A DNA stretch of 64,000 bases, taken from positions 62,001-126,000 of the forward strand of contig NZ_BAAAMN010000013.1 in the NCBI RefSeq assembly GCF_039529295.1, read 5' to 3'. This DNA comes from Yaniella flava (GTDB lineage: Bacteria; Actinomycetota; Actinomycetes; Actinomycetales; Micrococcaceae). Each line of letters starts with the position of its first letter. The first letter of the stretch is position 1. Below the pieces are notes generated by a model. The model made no database searches. It was not told where the DNA came from and was given only the letters and a program-made list of their open reading frames with translations. This document shows, in pieces, positions 45,304 through 53,814 of this stretch. The position numbers and the translations under genes were made by a program.

Positions 45304-45902
45304 TCGTCTCCTCCATCCTGCAGGCGATCGGGCTGTTTATCGTCACCAACATTGATGACATCGTCATCCTGTCGCTGTTCTTCGGGCGAGGCCAGGGACA
45401 ACCAGGCACCACTCGCCGCATCCTGGCGGGACAATATCTAGGATTCCTGGGCATTTTAGGCGCTGCGGTAGCAGCAGCCTTTGGTGCCCAAGTGCTCCTG
45501 CCTGAAGCCATACTGCCGTACTTCGGTCTGATCCCCCTGGGGCTCGGACTCTGGGCAGCATGGCAGGCCTGGCGCAATCGCGGCCAAGACGACGATGACG
45601 AAGCACAAATCGAAGGCAAACGTGTCTCGGTCTGGATCGTCGCGGCAGTGACCTTCGCCAACGGTGGCGACAACATCGGTGTTTATGTGCCAGTGTTCGT
45701 CAGCGTCAGCTGGAGCGCAGTGCTGGCCTACTGCATCGTCTTCTTATTGCTCGTTGCCGCTCTCGTATTCCTGGCCAAGTGGATTAGCTCCAGAAAACCC
45801 ATTGCAGAAGCCCTGGAACGGTGGGAACATATTCTCTTTCCGGCCGTCCTCATCGGCCTAGGTATCGTCATCCTCGTCAGCGGCGGAGCCTTCGGACTGT
45901 AA
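45300..45902 (+). CDS. cadD: CadD-family cadmium resistance transporter
   Basis: A 200-residue membrane protein with about six helices. The family motif TNIDDIVIL occurs at the first helix and TFANGGDNIGVY in the third or fourth. CadD proteins confer cadmium resistance by export or sequestration. GTG 45300 overlaps the cmtR stop (GTGA), so the two genes are translationally coupled. A charged DDDDEAQIEGKR loop lies between helices. Confidence 0.9.
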   Translation: MIVSSILQAIGLFIVTNIDDIVILSLFFGRGQGQPGTTRRILAGQYLGFLGILGAAVAAAFGAQVLLPEAILPYFGLIPLGLGLWAAWQAWRNRGQDDDDEAQIEGKRVSVWIVAAVTFANGGDNIGVYVPVFVSVSWSAVLAYCIVFLLLVAALVFLAKWISSRKPIAEALERWEHILFPAVLIGLGIVILVSGGAFGL

Positions 45903-45994
45903 GCAACGGCCACACCACGGAATATCCTGAGTGGCTAACATGCTTCAGGCCAGTCATTCCCATTCTCTCGGACCGGCAAGCGACACGACGAAGA

Positions 45995-46041
45995 CCGCCA
46001 AACGAACCTGCAAAAACCGCCAAATGAAGTTAACAGTCACA
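45995..46041 (-). repeat. right end of transposon (13-bp terminal repeat plus two 12-bp repeats)
   Basis: CCGCCAAACGAA at 45995-46006, CCGCCAAATGAA at 46017-46028 and GTTAACAGTCACA at 46029-46041, the inverted counterparts of the left end, 22 bp apart. Confidence 0.9.
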
Positions 46042-46049
46042 GTTAGCGT
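46042..46049 (+). repeat. right target-site duplication of the transposon
   Basis: GTTAGCGT, identical to 41712-41719. Confidence 0.85.
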
Positions 46050-46065
46050 ATCCACTACCGAACTC

Positions 46066-46094
46066 TTCGGTCTGTCGCAGATCCTTGTTACACT
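46066..46094 (+). promoter_or_regulatory. possible zur promoter
   Basis: TTCGGT (46066-46071) and TACACT (46089-46094), 17 bp apart, 40 bp before the zur start. The -35 is weak. It lies outside the transposon, so the insertion leaves a short native promoter for zur. Confidence 0.4.
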
Positions 46095-46134
46095 ATAGGC
46101 CGAGTTCACCACGTCTGAAGGAGAGCAATCCACA

Positions 46135-46554
46135 GTGTCGTCAACTTCATCGTCCCGGCCGCGCACACGCAACACGTGGCAAAAACAGGCCATTGATGAA
46201 ATTTTGGACGGTAGTGCCGATTTCCAGTCGGCTCAGCAAGTCCACCAGTCGGTAGCCGACACTGGTCGTTCAGTCTCGCTGGCCACCGTGTACCGGGTAT
46301 TACAGTCTCAGGTTGAAGACGGTGTGGTCGACATTTTGGCTCTCGACGATGGTCAGACCCTGTTTCGGAAATGTGCTGCAACGGGTCACCATCATCATCT
46401 GGTGTGCCGTAACTGCCGAGCGACCCAAGAGATCGAAGCTCCCAAGATCGAGCAATGGGCAGATAACGTCGCTACCGATTTCGGTTATATCGACGTCAAC
46501 CACACCATGGAAGTTTACGGGCTGTGCCCGCAGTGTGCTCAAAACGCGTCATAA
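46135..46554 (+). CDS. zur: Fur-family regulator, probably Zur
   Basis: A 139-residue Fur-type repressor. It has the winged-helix part (SLATVYRVLQSQVEDG) and metal sites in ATGHHHHLVCRNCRA and CPQCAQ with paired CxxC. The convergent neighbour is the zinc ABC transporter, so zinc rather than iron is the likely metal. The GTG start is preceded by AAGGAGAG. It overlaps znuC's stop by 16 bp. Confidence 0.9.
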   Translation: MSSTSSSRPRTRNTWQKQAIDEILDGSADFQSAQQVHQSVADTGRSVSLATVYRVLQSQVEDGVVDILALDDGQTLFRKCAATGHHHHLVCRNCRATQEIEAPKIEQWADNVATDFGYIDVNHTMEVYGLCPQCAQNAS

Positions 46555-47381
46555 CGCCCGGAACGTCCACCGTACGCGGCCGGTTGTTCGTCCCAATCGT
46601 CAGCATCGCCATCAGTGGTGCATTCGGGTAATTCCACCACGGTTGTGCCATTCACATCGGCCGGTTCGTGCAAGCTGCCCAAACCATAGGCTTGTTCAAG
46701 GTTTACTCGGGTCAAAACCTCTTCTGGCGAACCAGAGGCGACCACTTTCCCATCCATGAGAATCACGTGGTCTGCCGCAGCAGCTTCATCGAGATCGTGC
46801 GTGGTCAAAACCACCGAGTGACCGTGTTCTTCAACTTCTGCGTGGATCACCTCATCGATGATCCGTCGGGATTTCAGGTCCAGCCCGGTCATCGGTTCAT
46901 CAAGCACCAAAATCTCATGGCCCTGGGCAATCCCCTGGGCTACATAGACACGCTGACGTTGCCCGCCAGAGAGTTCTTCGAGGTGTCGACTCTTGAGGTC
47001 AGTAATATTCATCGTCTGCATCGCATAGTTGATTGCCGCACGATCCTGTGCACGAAACATACCGAACCAGCCACGCTGGGCATAGCGCCCCATACTCACC
47101 ACGTCTTTGACCGTAATCGGCGTCCCGGTCGGAAACACAACGGATTGCATCACAAACGAGATGTCGTGTTTGACGTCTTTGACGGGTTCACCCAGCACCA
47201 TGATCTGGCCGGCACTGGGGGACAGAATTCCCGCGATGGCTTGTAGCACGGTGGTTTTACCGGACCCATTGGGCCCGATCACCGCAGTAATCTTGCCGCG
47301 TGGGATCGTAAAACTCGATGCGCCGACCGCAAGGTGAGCACCACGGTACAACACAATATTTTGGGCTTCGACGAGACTCAT
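46539..47381 (-). CDS. znuC: zinc ABC transporter ATP-binding protein
   Basis: A 280-residue ATPase with Walker A GPNGSGKTT, signature LSGGQRQ and Walker B ILVLDEP; the H-loop is TTHDLDE. The C-terminal 40 residues are acidic and not shared with all ZnuC proteins. It overlaps the znuB start by 4 bp. Together with ZnuB and ZnuA it imports Zn(II) at low zinc. Confidence 0.92.
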   Translation of the reverse strand: MSLVEAQNIVLYRGAHLAVGASSFTIPRGKITAVIGPNGSGKTTVLQAIAGILSPSAGQIMVLGEPVKDVKHDISFVMQSVVFPTGTPITVKDVVSMGRYAQRGWFGMFRAQDRAAINYAMQTMNITDLKSRHLEELSGGQRQRVYVAQGIAQGHEILVLDEPMTGLDLKSRRIIDEVIHAEVEEHGHSVVLTTHDLDEAAAADHVILMDGKVVASGSPEEVLTRVNLEQAYGLGSLHEPADVNGTTVVELPECTTDGDADDWDEQPAAYGGRSGRYDAF

Positions 47382-48250
47382 GAGACTCCTTGCTCAGCTG
47401 GTATTGCGCTACGTTGGCGTCGGCGCAGCGTCTTTGTCACTTCTTGAATGGTAAGCACCAGGAAGAAACCGACGATGGCGACGAGCGCCATCGACGCGCC
47501 GGCAGCAGTTCCTAAATGGTAGCTGAGAATCAACCCAACCGTAACAGAGACCACACCAATGACGAGTGATGCACTAATCATATGCGGTACCGTGCGCGTC
47601 AGTAAGGCTGCCGTTGCGGCAGGTCCAATCAGCAGACCGAGGACCAATAACGTACCTACGGCTTGGAACGAACCAATCACGGCCGCTGCAATCATCAACA
47701 GCAACAGCCAGTGCGTGAGCTGAGGGCGCATCCCCAAGGCATGTGCTTTATCGGGCGAAAAGGACAGCGCCATCAACGGTCGATACAGCAACAGAGACAA
47801 CAGACCCACACCAATGACAAACATGACCTGTGTCCGGATGTCTCCCCACGTCACACCCAAGGCGTCACCAAAGAGGATGGCGGTCAATGACCCCTGAAAG
47901 CTATCCGCACGAGAGATCAGCACCACGCCGAGTGCCATCATGCCCACAAACAGCAGTCCGATAGCGGTGTCTTCCTTCAGCGTTGTCGTTCGGTGAATCA
48001 ACTCGAGCAAGCTCACCATGACGAGTGCTGCCAGGCCTGCGCCCAAAAATGGTGAGAAATCGAACAGCACGGCCGCAGCTATACCTGGGACCACGCCGTG
48101 AACGAAGGCGTCACCAAAGAAACTCATGCCCCGCAAAACAAGCCACACGCCGACGAAACTCGACATGAGGGCGGCCAAGAGTCCACCCAGCAGAGCCCGT
48201 ATTTGGAAACCTGCTTGGAATGGTTCAACCAGCCAGTTGTACAAGTCCAC
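47378..48250 (-). CDS. znuB: zinc ABC transporter permease
   Basis: A 290-residue metal-type ABC permease with about eight helices and the family segment VLVLGLLIGPAATAALL-like (LLVLGLLIGPAATAALLTR). The C-terminus is basic (KTLRRRQRS). It is the middle gene of a znuA-znuB-znuC operon with 35 bp to znuA. Confidence 0.93.
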   Translation of the reverse strand: MDLYNWLVEPFQAGFQIRALLGGLLAALMSSFVGVWLVLRGMSFFGDAFVHGVVPGIAAAVLFDFSPFLGAGLAALVMVSLLELIHRTTTLKEDTAIGLLFVGMMALGVVLISRADSFQGSLTAILFGDALGVTWGDIRTQVMFVIGVGLLSLLLYRPLMALSFSPDKAHALGMRPQLTHWLLLLMIAAAVIGSFQAVGTLLVLGLLIGPAATAALLTRTVPHMISASLVIGVVSVTVGLILSYHLGTAAGASMALVAIVGFFLVLTIQEVTKTLRRRQRSAIPAEQGVS

Positions 48251-48285
48251 TTAGCGGTTACCTTTCACTTGGTCGTTTTGCACGG

Positions 48286-49305
48286 TTAGTTTACGGCTTC
48301 TGCCAGCGCATTGGCGTTGTACAGCATCGCGCCCTGATATGTTTCGGCATCTGATCCAGGCTCCCCGATCGCACTTTCGTAGAGCTCCACGACGGGAATA
48401 TCTTGTTCGGTTTCCTGTGCTAAAGCACTAATCATACGGTTGGTATTGGCTTTTGAGGTGACAAGGGCATCTGCACCTTCATCGTCGAGCAGGCTGGTCA
48501 AGGAAGCCAGATCTTGTGAGGAGGGTTCGCCATCTGTTGAACCACCGGGAATCACGACGCCGCTGATTTCGATACCGTAGCGGTCAGCAAAATACCCGTA
48601 CGCAGCATGATCCGTCACGAGTCGGGGCGAGTCCATTTCGCCGAGAATATCTTCAATCTCAGCATCGGTTTCGCGTAACGACTCGGCCACGTCGGCACCA
48701 CACGAAACGTAGGTGTCATCCCCACTGGTTTCAGCAATCCTTTCACCGATTAATTCCGCGCCATCGGCCATGCGCGCAACATCCAACCAAACATGGGAAT
48801 CATAGCTGCCATGTTCATGAGACTCTTCGTCCTCACCGTGATCATGTTCATGCCCGGCGTGATCGTGTGATTCCTCGCTTTCGCCATGATCGTGTTCATG
48901 ATCATGGTCGTCGCCCAGGGGCAGCGGATCCAGTTGTGGTGCCACTTCAAAGACCTCGGCTCCATCGGACTCGGCGTTCTCAATGGACCGCTGCATCGAT
49001 GCTTCCAACCCCAACCCATTGATCAACACCAGATCGGCGGTCACCATATCGGCAATCTGTGCACTGGAGGCTTCGAATTGGTGGGGATCATCGCCGGCGC
49101 TCATCAGGATTTGTGTTTCTCCCCCGGCACACTGGGTAATTTGTTCGGCGATAGAGCCCACCTGCGTCGTGGTAGCAACAACTGCTGCCGTGGGATCGGA
49201 GTTGTTTGCGTCGCCGCTGCCATCGGTGGTGCAGGCCGCGAACAAGAGTCCACAACCCGAAATTGTTCCCGCTATAGCGAGCGTGCGGCTCCGGTGAGTA
49301 AGCAT
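48286..49305 (-). CDS. znuA: zinc-binding lipoprotein of ABC transporter
   Basis: A 339-residue solute-binding lipoprotein. The signal peptide ends in the lipobox LFAAC at about residue 25. A His/Asp/Glu-rich loop (about 132-170, with HDHEHDHG repeats) is the usual zinc-gathering loop of ZnuA proteins. The metal-binding His and Asp regions are visible as HQFEAS and HAAYGYFADRYG. It begins the znuABC operon, downstream of a palindromic operator. Confidence 0.93.
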   Translation of the reverse strand: MLTHRSRTLAIAGTISGCGLLFAACTTDGSGDANNSDPTAAVVATTTQVGSIAEQITQCAGGETQILMSAGDDPHQFEASSAQIADMVTADLVLINGLGLEASMQRSIENAESDGAEVFEVAPQLDPLPLGDDHDHEHDHGESEESHDHAGHEHDHGEDEESHEHGSYDSHVWLDVARMADGAELIGERIAETSGDDTYVSCGADVAESLRETDAEIEDILGEMDSPRLVTDHAAYGYFADRYGIEISGVVIPGGSTDGEPSSQDLASLTSLLDDEGADALVTSKANTNRMISALAQETEQDIPVVELYESAIGEPGSDAETYQGAMLYNANALAEAVN

Positions 49306-49368
49306 AGTGATCCTTCGAACGTTGACGAGGCCAGGGACTCCAAAGGTCCATGATTCATCATCCGATAT

Positions 49369-49389
49369 TAATGCAAATCGTTCGCATTA
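49369..49389 (-). promoter_or_regulatory. candidate Zur operator upstream of znuA
   Basis: A palindrome with arms TAATGC (49369-49374) and GCATTA (49384-49389) around AAATCGTTC lies 64 bp upstream of the znuA start. Position and AATCGTT core fit a Zur box; binding is inferred. Confidence 0.6.
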
Positions 49390-49424
49390 GCAATAAAGGG
49401 GTGTCCGGTGCCTGGAATTGACTA

Positions 49425-50519
49425 CTACGAAGCAGCCGCACCGCCGGCTTTACCCATGCGTTGACGAATGGTGACGGTCTGGGATTGTGTGACATCTCGT
49501 ATTTCTCCGACCAACACTTCAATGACGTCTTCTAAGAACAGTACGCCGACGGTTGCACCGGAGCCGTCCTGCACACGCGCCATGTGGACACCAATCCGTT
49601 GCATCACGGTCAGTGCGTCGTCGATGTGTTTATCGACGGTGATGTTGACCATTGAACGCACGCGGTTGACCGGTATTGGTGCGGTATAACGATCACTTGG
49701 GATCGACATGAGGTCTTTAATGTGCAGGTAACCGATGATCGTGCCGTCACTGGCGTCCTCGACGACAAGCCGCGAGAGACCCGTTTTTCGGACTGCTTGG
49801 TCAAATCGCTCCGGGGTGTCACTTGATTGAATCGAGACGATGTCAGCGATCGGTACCATTACCTCTTCTGCCGGGACATCGGAAAAGCTCAGCGCACCAG
49901 AAATAATTCCGGTGTGGTCATCGACCAGCCCGGTGCGTTGTGATTCCTCAACAATCGATTGGACTTCTTCCAGCGTGTATGTGGAGGTGACTTCTTGTTG
50001 AGGCTCGACTTTGAACAATCGAAGAATGATATTCGCTGACCAGTTCAACAGGCGAATGATCGGTCGCAGCACTCGTTCCAAGAACACCAGCGGAGGCGCG
50101 AGCAACATCACGGCGCGGTCTGCCATACTGACCGCCGCATTCTTGGGAACCATCTCGCCGACCGTGACGTGCAGGAATGTGACCGCGAGCAGGGCGAGAA
50201 TAAACGCGATCGTGCCGGCGAGGCCCGGATCGAGCCCAACCATTTCTAAGGGGACCCCCAGCAGATACGCAATTGCAGGTTCCGAGACGTTGAGGATCAA
50301 CAGTGAACACACCGTGATGCCAAGCTGACAGATTGCCAAAATATCGGTGACGTGTTCCATGGCAAACAGGGCATGTTTGGCAAGTTTTGAGCCATCTTCG
50401 ACGCGCGGTTCGATTTGGGAACGCCGTGCACCCATCACCGCAAATTCACCGGCCACGAAGAAGGCGTTACCCGCTAGCAGAACAATGAGCCATAAAAGAC
50501 CCGGAATATGCTCGCTCAT
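49425..50519 (-). CDS. CNNM/CorC-type membrane protein with CBS pair (short form)
   Basis: A 364-residue protein: an N-terminal DUF21/CNNM membrane domain of about three to four helices and a pair of CBS domains (VMVPIADIVSIQSSDTPERF onward). It lacks the C-terminal CorC_HlyC domain that the next gene upstream retains. Relatives act in magnesium or cobalt efflux or are called hemolysin-like; the ion is unknown. It shares an ATGA overlap with that upstream gene, which suggests a hetero-oligomer. Confidence 0.88.
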   Translation of the reverse strand: MSEHIPGLLWLIVLLAGNAFFVAGEFAVMGARRSQIEPRVEDGSKLAKHALFAMEHVTDILAICQLGITVCSLLILNVSEPAIAYLLGVPLEMVGLDPGLAGTIAFILALLAVTFLHVTVGEMVPKNAAVSMADRAVMLLAPPLVFLERVLRPIIRLLNWSANIILRLFKVEPQQEVTSTYTLEEVQSIVEESQRTGLVDDHTGIISGALSFSDVPAEEVMVPIADIVSIQSSDTPERFDQAVRKTGLSRLVVEDASDGTIIGYLHIKDLMSIPSDRYTAPIPVNRVRSMVNITVDKHIDDALTVMQRIGVHMARVQDGSGATVGVLFLEDVIEVLVGEIRDVTQSQTVTIRQRMGKAGGAAAS

Positions 50520-51865
50520 GCTTCCGCCTCCTGTCCTGGCACTGTCGTCTCAACTGCTTGGCTTTGTTCCGGAATGTATTTCACCCGTTCAATGCGATGG
50601 CCATCAACGCGCCGCACCTCCAACACGCCGTGCTTTAGAGACACGACATCTCCGATGTGAGCGACGCGGCCAAGTTCAGCCATGATGAAGCCACCAACGG
50701 TTTCATACGCTTCATCTTCATCAATCTTGAGGCCTTCTACCTGGGACATGATTTCGTCAGGGCGCAACACCGCGGGGAAAAACCAGCCGCCGTCTGCGCT
50801 TTGTAACACTCCCGGTGTAATCCGGTCATGCTCATCTGCGACCTCGCCGACAATTTCTTCCACGAGGTCTTCAAGCGTGACGATGCCGGCTGTCCCCCCG
50901 TATTCATCCACCACCAACGCCATTTGGAATGGTGCTTCACGGAGTTCTGTGATGAGGGTGTCGAGCGTGACGGACTCCGGAACACGAGCCATCTCACTGG
51001 TGATCGTGCCCGCCGTCAACGTACTGCGCTTTGACTTTGGTACGGCAATCGCTTTTTTGATGTGCAGTATCCCGTGAATGTCGTCAGCGTGGCGTTCGGT
51101 CACTGGAAAGCGAGAAAAACCGGTTCTGCGTGCAAACGACAAAACATTATCGAGCGTTTGATCTGCACCGATCTTTTCCATGTCCATGCGTGGCGTCATG
51201 ACATCGGCCGCTGTGCGTGCCGAAAATTTCAGGGTGCGGTCCACGAACGTTGCCGTTTTGACATCGAGTGTGCCCATTTCTGCAGAGCGCCGTACCAGTG
51301 ATGACAATTCCTCGGGAGTACGCGCTCCAGAGAGCTCCTCTTGAGCTGCTAACCCGAAGAGACTCAACACCCAGTTCGAGAAGTTGTTTAGGCCTGCAAT
51401 GATGAATCGGAAGATCGTGGTAAATACTAGTTGGGGCCGTGCGAGGAGCCGAGCCACGGGCATAGCCTTGGCTAGCGACAGGTTTTTTGGCACCAATTCA
51501 CCAATGAGCATCGACAAGCCGGTACCAATAATCATGGCGATCGTCAGCGATGTTGAGTACATCAGCGCTTCATTACCGTTGAACACTGCTTGCAACGGGA
51601 CCACAAGCAATTGGCCCAGGGACGGCTCCAGGAAAAAGCCTGTCAGCAGGGCGGTCAGCGTAATGCCAAGTTGACAAGACGACAGTTGCGTGGACAGCGA
51701 CTTGAGCGCCTTGAGTACCGGCTCTGCTCCTTTATCACCGTTGTCTACCATGCGTTGCACGGTCGGCACATCGAGGGAAATGAGCGAAAACTCGACGGCG
51801 ACGAAGAACCCATTACCCAAAATCAACAACATACTGACTGCGAGCAGGAACCATTCCATTGCCAT
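50516..51865 (-). CDS. CNNM/CorC-type membrane protein with CBS pair and CorC_HlyC domain
   Basis: The full-length 449-residue partner: DUF21 membrane domain, CBS pair (VMTPRMDMEKIGADQT and TLEDLVEEIVGEVADEHD) and a C-terminal CorC_HlyC domain (GWFFPAVLRPDEIM to about RRVDGHRIERVKYIP). The first codons overlap no other gene; a TATAAT lies about 150 bp upstream. Function in divalent cation handling is inferred from the family. Confidence 0.9.
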   Translation of the reverse strand: MAMEWFLLAVSMLLILGNGFFVAVEFSLISLDVPTVQRMVDNGDKGAEPVLKALKSLSTQLSSCQLGITLTALLTGFFLEPSLGQLLVVPLQAVFNGNEALMYSTSLTIAMIIGTGLSMLIGELVPKNLSLAKAMPVARLLARPQLVFTTIFRFIIAGLNNFSNWVLSLFGLAAQEELSGARTPEELSSLVRRSAEMGTLDVKTATFVDRTLKFSARTAADVMTPRMDMEKIGADQTLDNVLSFARRTGFSRFPVTERHADDIHGILHIKKAIAVPKSKRSTLTAGTITSEMARVPESVTLDTLITELREAPFQMALVVDEYGGTAGIVTLEDLVEEIVGEVADEHDRITPGVLQSADGGWFFPAVLRPDEIMSQVEGLKIDEDEAYETVGGFIMAELGRVAHIGDVVSLKHGVLEVRRVDGHRIERVKYIPEQSQAVETTVPGQEAEA

Positions 51866-52010
51866 CTAGATCACCAGCCAGCAGGGGCTTAGCGGCTGGA
51901 GACCGTCGTATGCAGCGCGACTCGGAGGCTCCATTTCATTCGCCGGAGCGTGGCGATTCGTTCTGAGGTTCGTGCGTCGAGCACGTCTGTCATTGTCCAT
52001 GATGAAGTTT

Positions 52011-52016
52011 ATTATA
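52011..52016 (-). promoter_or_regulatory. possible -10 of the CNNM gene pair
   Basis: TATAAT on the minus strand, about 145 bp before the CNNM start at 51865, would leave a 140-base leader. The -35 overlaps the end of guaB1 and is poor. Confidence 0.4.
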
Positions 52017-52026
52017 GGGCCCTTGG

Positions 52027-53484
52027 CTACCACGAGGTAGCAACCGGGCGTCCTTCGTCATATCCGGCGGCCGATTGGATGCCAACGACTGCACGCTGAT
52101 GAAATTCTTCGAGCGTTGTCGCACCCGCATAGGTCATCGATGAACGCACGCCAGCGGTAATGTCGTCTAGCAGGTCTTCAACCGATGGATTGGTCGGGTC
52201 AACGTACATTTTTGATCCTGAAACACCCTCTTCGAAAAAGGCCTTGCGTGCTTGATCAAACGCATCGTCTTGCCGTGTCCGAGCGGACACGGCTCGCGCG
52301 GAGGCCATCCCAAAGTTTTCCTTGTACTTGCGGCCATCACGATCTATAAACATGTCTCCCGGGGATTCAATGACCCCGGCGAACCAGGAACCGATCATGA
52401 CCTGAGAAGCACCTGCGGCCAGTGCGAGTGCAACGTCGCGAGGATACTTGATACCACCATCAGCCCAGACATGTTTCCCGTGACTTGCCGCAGCTTGCGC
52501 ACATTCGTGCACCGCAGAAAATTGTGGCCGTCCCACTGCGGTCATCATCCTGGTGGTACACATTGCCCCTGGGCCGACGCCGACTTTCAAGATATCCGCG
52601 CCGGCTTCGATGAGATCGTGTGCCCCATCGGCCGAGACCACGTTGCCTGCAACAATCGGGACGCGAAGTTCAGACAGGCTGCGTAGCGCTGTCAGCATTT
52701 TCTCTTGGTGACCATGCGCTGTATCAACGACCAGTACATCAACGCCACTGGCCACCAATGCCTCAGCATGTTCCGCAACATCGGCATTGACGCCCACGGC
52801 GGCCCCGACTCGTAGCCGATTCTTGTCGTCAGTGGCCGGGGTAAAGATCGTGGACCGCAACACGCCATTGAGTGTGAGCGCGCCTTTGAGACTGGTGCCC
52901 TCTACGACCGGGGCGAAGTTGACCTGAGCTTCATGCATTTTCATGTAGAGACTGCGCAGGGCTTTATCACGGGCGTCAGCAGGCAGTTCGTTGAGTTCGG
53001 ATGCAGCAACTGTCAGTAATGGTTCGCGAAGCAGTGATTGGACCGAAGCAAATTGGTCGATCCCTTCGGTGTCGGCGATGTCCACAATGCCCAACAGCGA
53101 CCGATTGTTATCAACCACGCACACAGCCGGATGGTTCCGCTTTTCGGCCAGGTGCCGCACATCGAGGACACGATCGTCGAGCCCCACGTATAACGGTGTC
53201 TCAAATAATGTGTCCCGCGATTTGATCCAATCAATGGACTCTTGCATAAGGTGCAGCGGGGTGTCCTGCGGAAAGATGCCAATCCCACCGCGGCGCGCGA
53301 TCGTTTCCACCATGCGACGGCCGGTGACACCGTTCATATTCGAAGACACGATCGGGATCGTTGTGCCCGTACCATCCGTCGAGGATATATCAACATCCAT
53401 ACGGGAACTGATCTGAGAAAAAGACGGCACCAGAAAAACATCTGAGTACGTCAAATCTGTGGTGACAGGATTGAGAAAACGCAT
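52027..53484 (-). CDS. guaB1: GuaB1-family IMP dehydrogenase-related protein (GMP reductase)
   Basis: A 485-residue CBS-containing barrel enzyme. The catalytic cysteine lies in GVGPGAMCTTRMMTAVG and the N-terminus is MRFLNPVTTDLTYSDVFLVPSFSQ. In mycobacteria GuaB1 works as a GMP reductase, converting GMP to IMP for purine recycling; that is family knowledge. The CBS pair (roughly 95-215) is in place. ATG 53484 is the best start; longer frames reach into the kgd-side promoter region. A short GCTACC/GGTAGC inverted repeat spans its stop codon. Confidence 0.9.
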   Translation of the reverse strand: MRFLNPVTTDLTYSDVFLVPSFSQISSRMDVDISSTDGTGTTIPIVSSNMNGVTGRRMVETIARRGGIGIFPQDTPLHLMQESIDWIKSRDTLFETPLYVGLDDRVLDVRHLAEKRNHPAVCVVDNNRSLLGIVDIADTEGIDQFASVQSLLREPLLTVAASELNELPADARDKALRSLYMKMHEAQVNFAPVVEGTSLKGALTLNGVLRSTIFTPATDDKNRLRVGAAVGVNADVAEHAEALVASGVDVLVVDTAHGHQEKMLTALRSLSELRVPIVAGNVVSADGAHDLIEAGADILKVGVGPGAMCTTRMMTAVGRPQFSAVHECAQAAASHGKHVWADGGIKYPRDVALALAAGASQVMIGSWFAGVIESPGDMFIDRDGRKYKENFGMASARAVSARTRQDDAFDQARKAFFEEGVSGSKMYVDPTNPSVEDLLDDITAGVRSSMTYAGATTLEEFHQRAVVGIQSAAGYDEGRPVATSW

Positions 53485-53814
53485 GGTTCTATCATGCCAG
53501 CTTTTGTCCACTGCAGCAGCAGTTGTCCCTCCATGAAACGCGAAGAGCGTATTTTGTGTCACAATTATCAGCGCACTATTTTGCGCGCAGCCGATCTCTA
53601 CGCAATCGAATGTGTTTTGTGGCAATTTGCCAAACTTTATCATTATGATGGGTCCAGTTGCTGTTGATGGGAGCATTGAGTGATGCACGCTCGCTCAGGC
53701 TCAGTACCGGGACACCATCGACAGCCCCCGACGGCGAGTTTCGTCGTGCCCGGCGTTTCGAGCCTCGCCACGTGTATGCACAGAACACAAGAACTTACGG
53801 AAGAGGCCTTCACC
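53485..53814. promoter_or_regulatory. 330-bp divergent promoter region between guaB1 and kgd
   Basis: No gene is supported in this gap. It holds the 13-bp palindrome TGGCAATTTGCCA at 53620-53632, AT-rich stretches near TTTATCATTATGAT (about 53636-53649) that could form a kgd -10, and, on the minus strand, GATAAT and AAATAC elements ahead of guaB1. The palindrome is a good candidate for a shared operator. Confidence 0.5.

Larger units (their letters stand above)
41720..46041. mobile_element. Tn552/Tn5053-like transposon carrying cmtR-cadD (cadmium resistance)
   Basis: The 4,322-bp element starts TGTGACTGTTAAC and ends with the exact complement. Each end has two copies of TTCRTTTGGCGG, as expected for multiple transposase-binding sites. 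An 8-bp direct repeat GTTAGCGT flanks it. Content: TniB-type ATPase, Mu/TniA-type transposase (frameshifted), serine resolvase, a probable res region, then the metal cargo cmtR-like and cadD-like. There is no TniQ/TnsD gene, so this is not a full Tn7-like targeting system. IS21 is less likely because of the resolvase and repeated ends. The insertion lies between the sulfurtransferase gene and zur. Confidence 0.9.
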
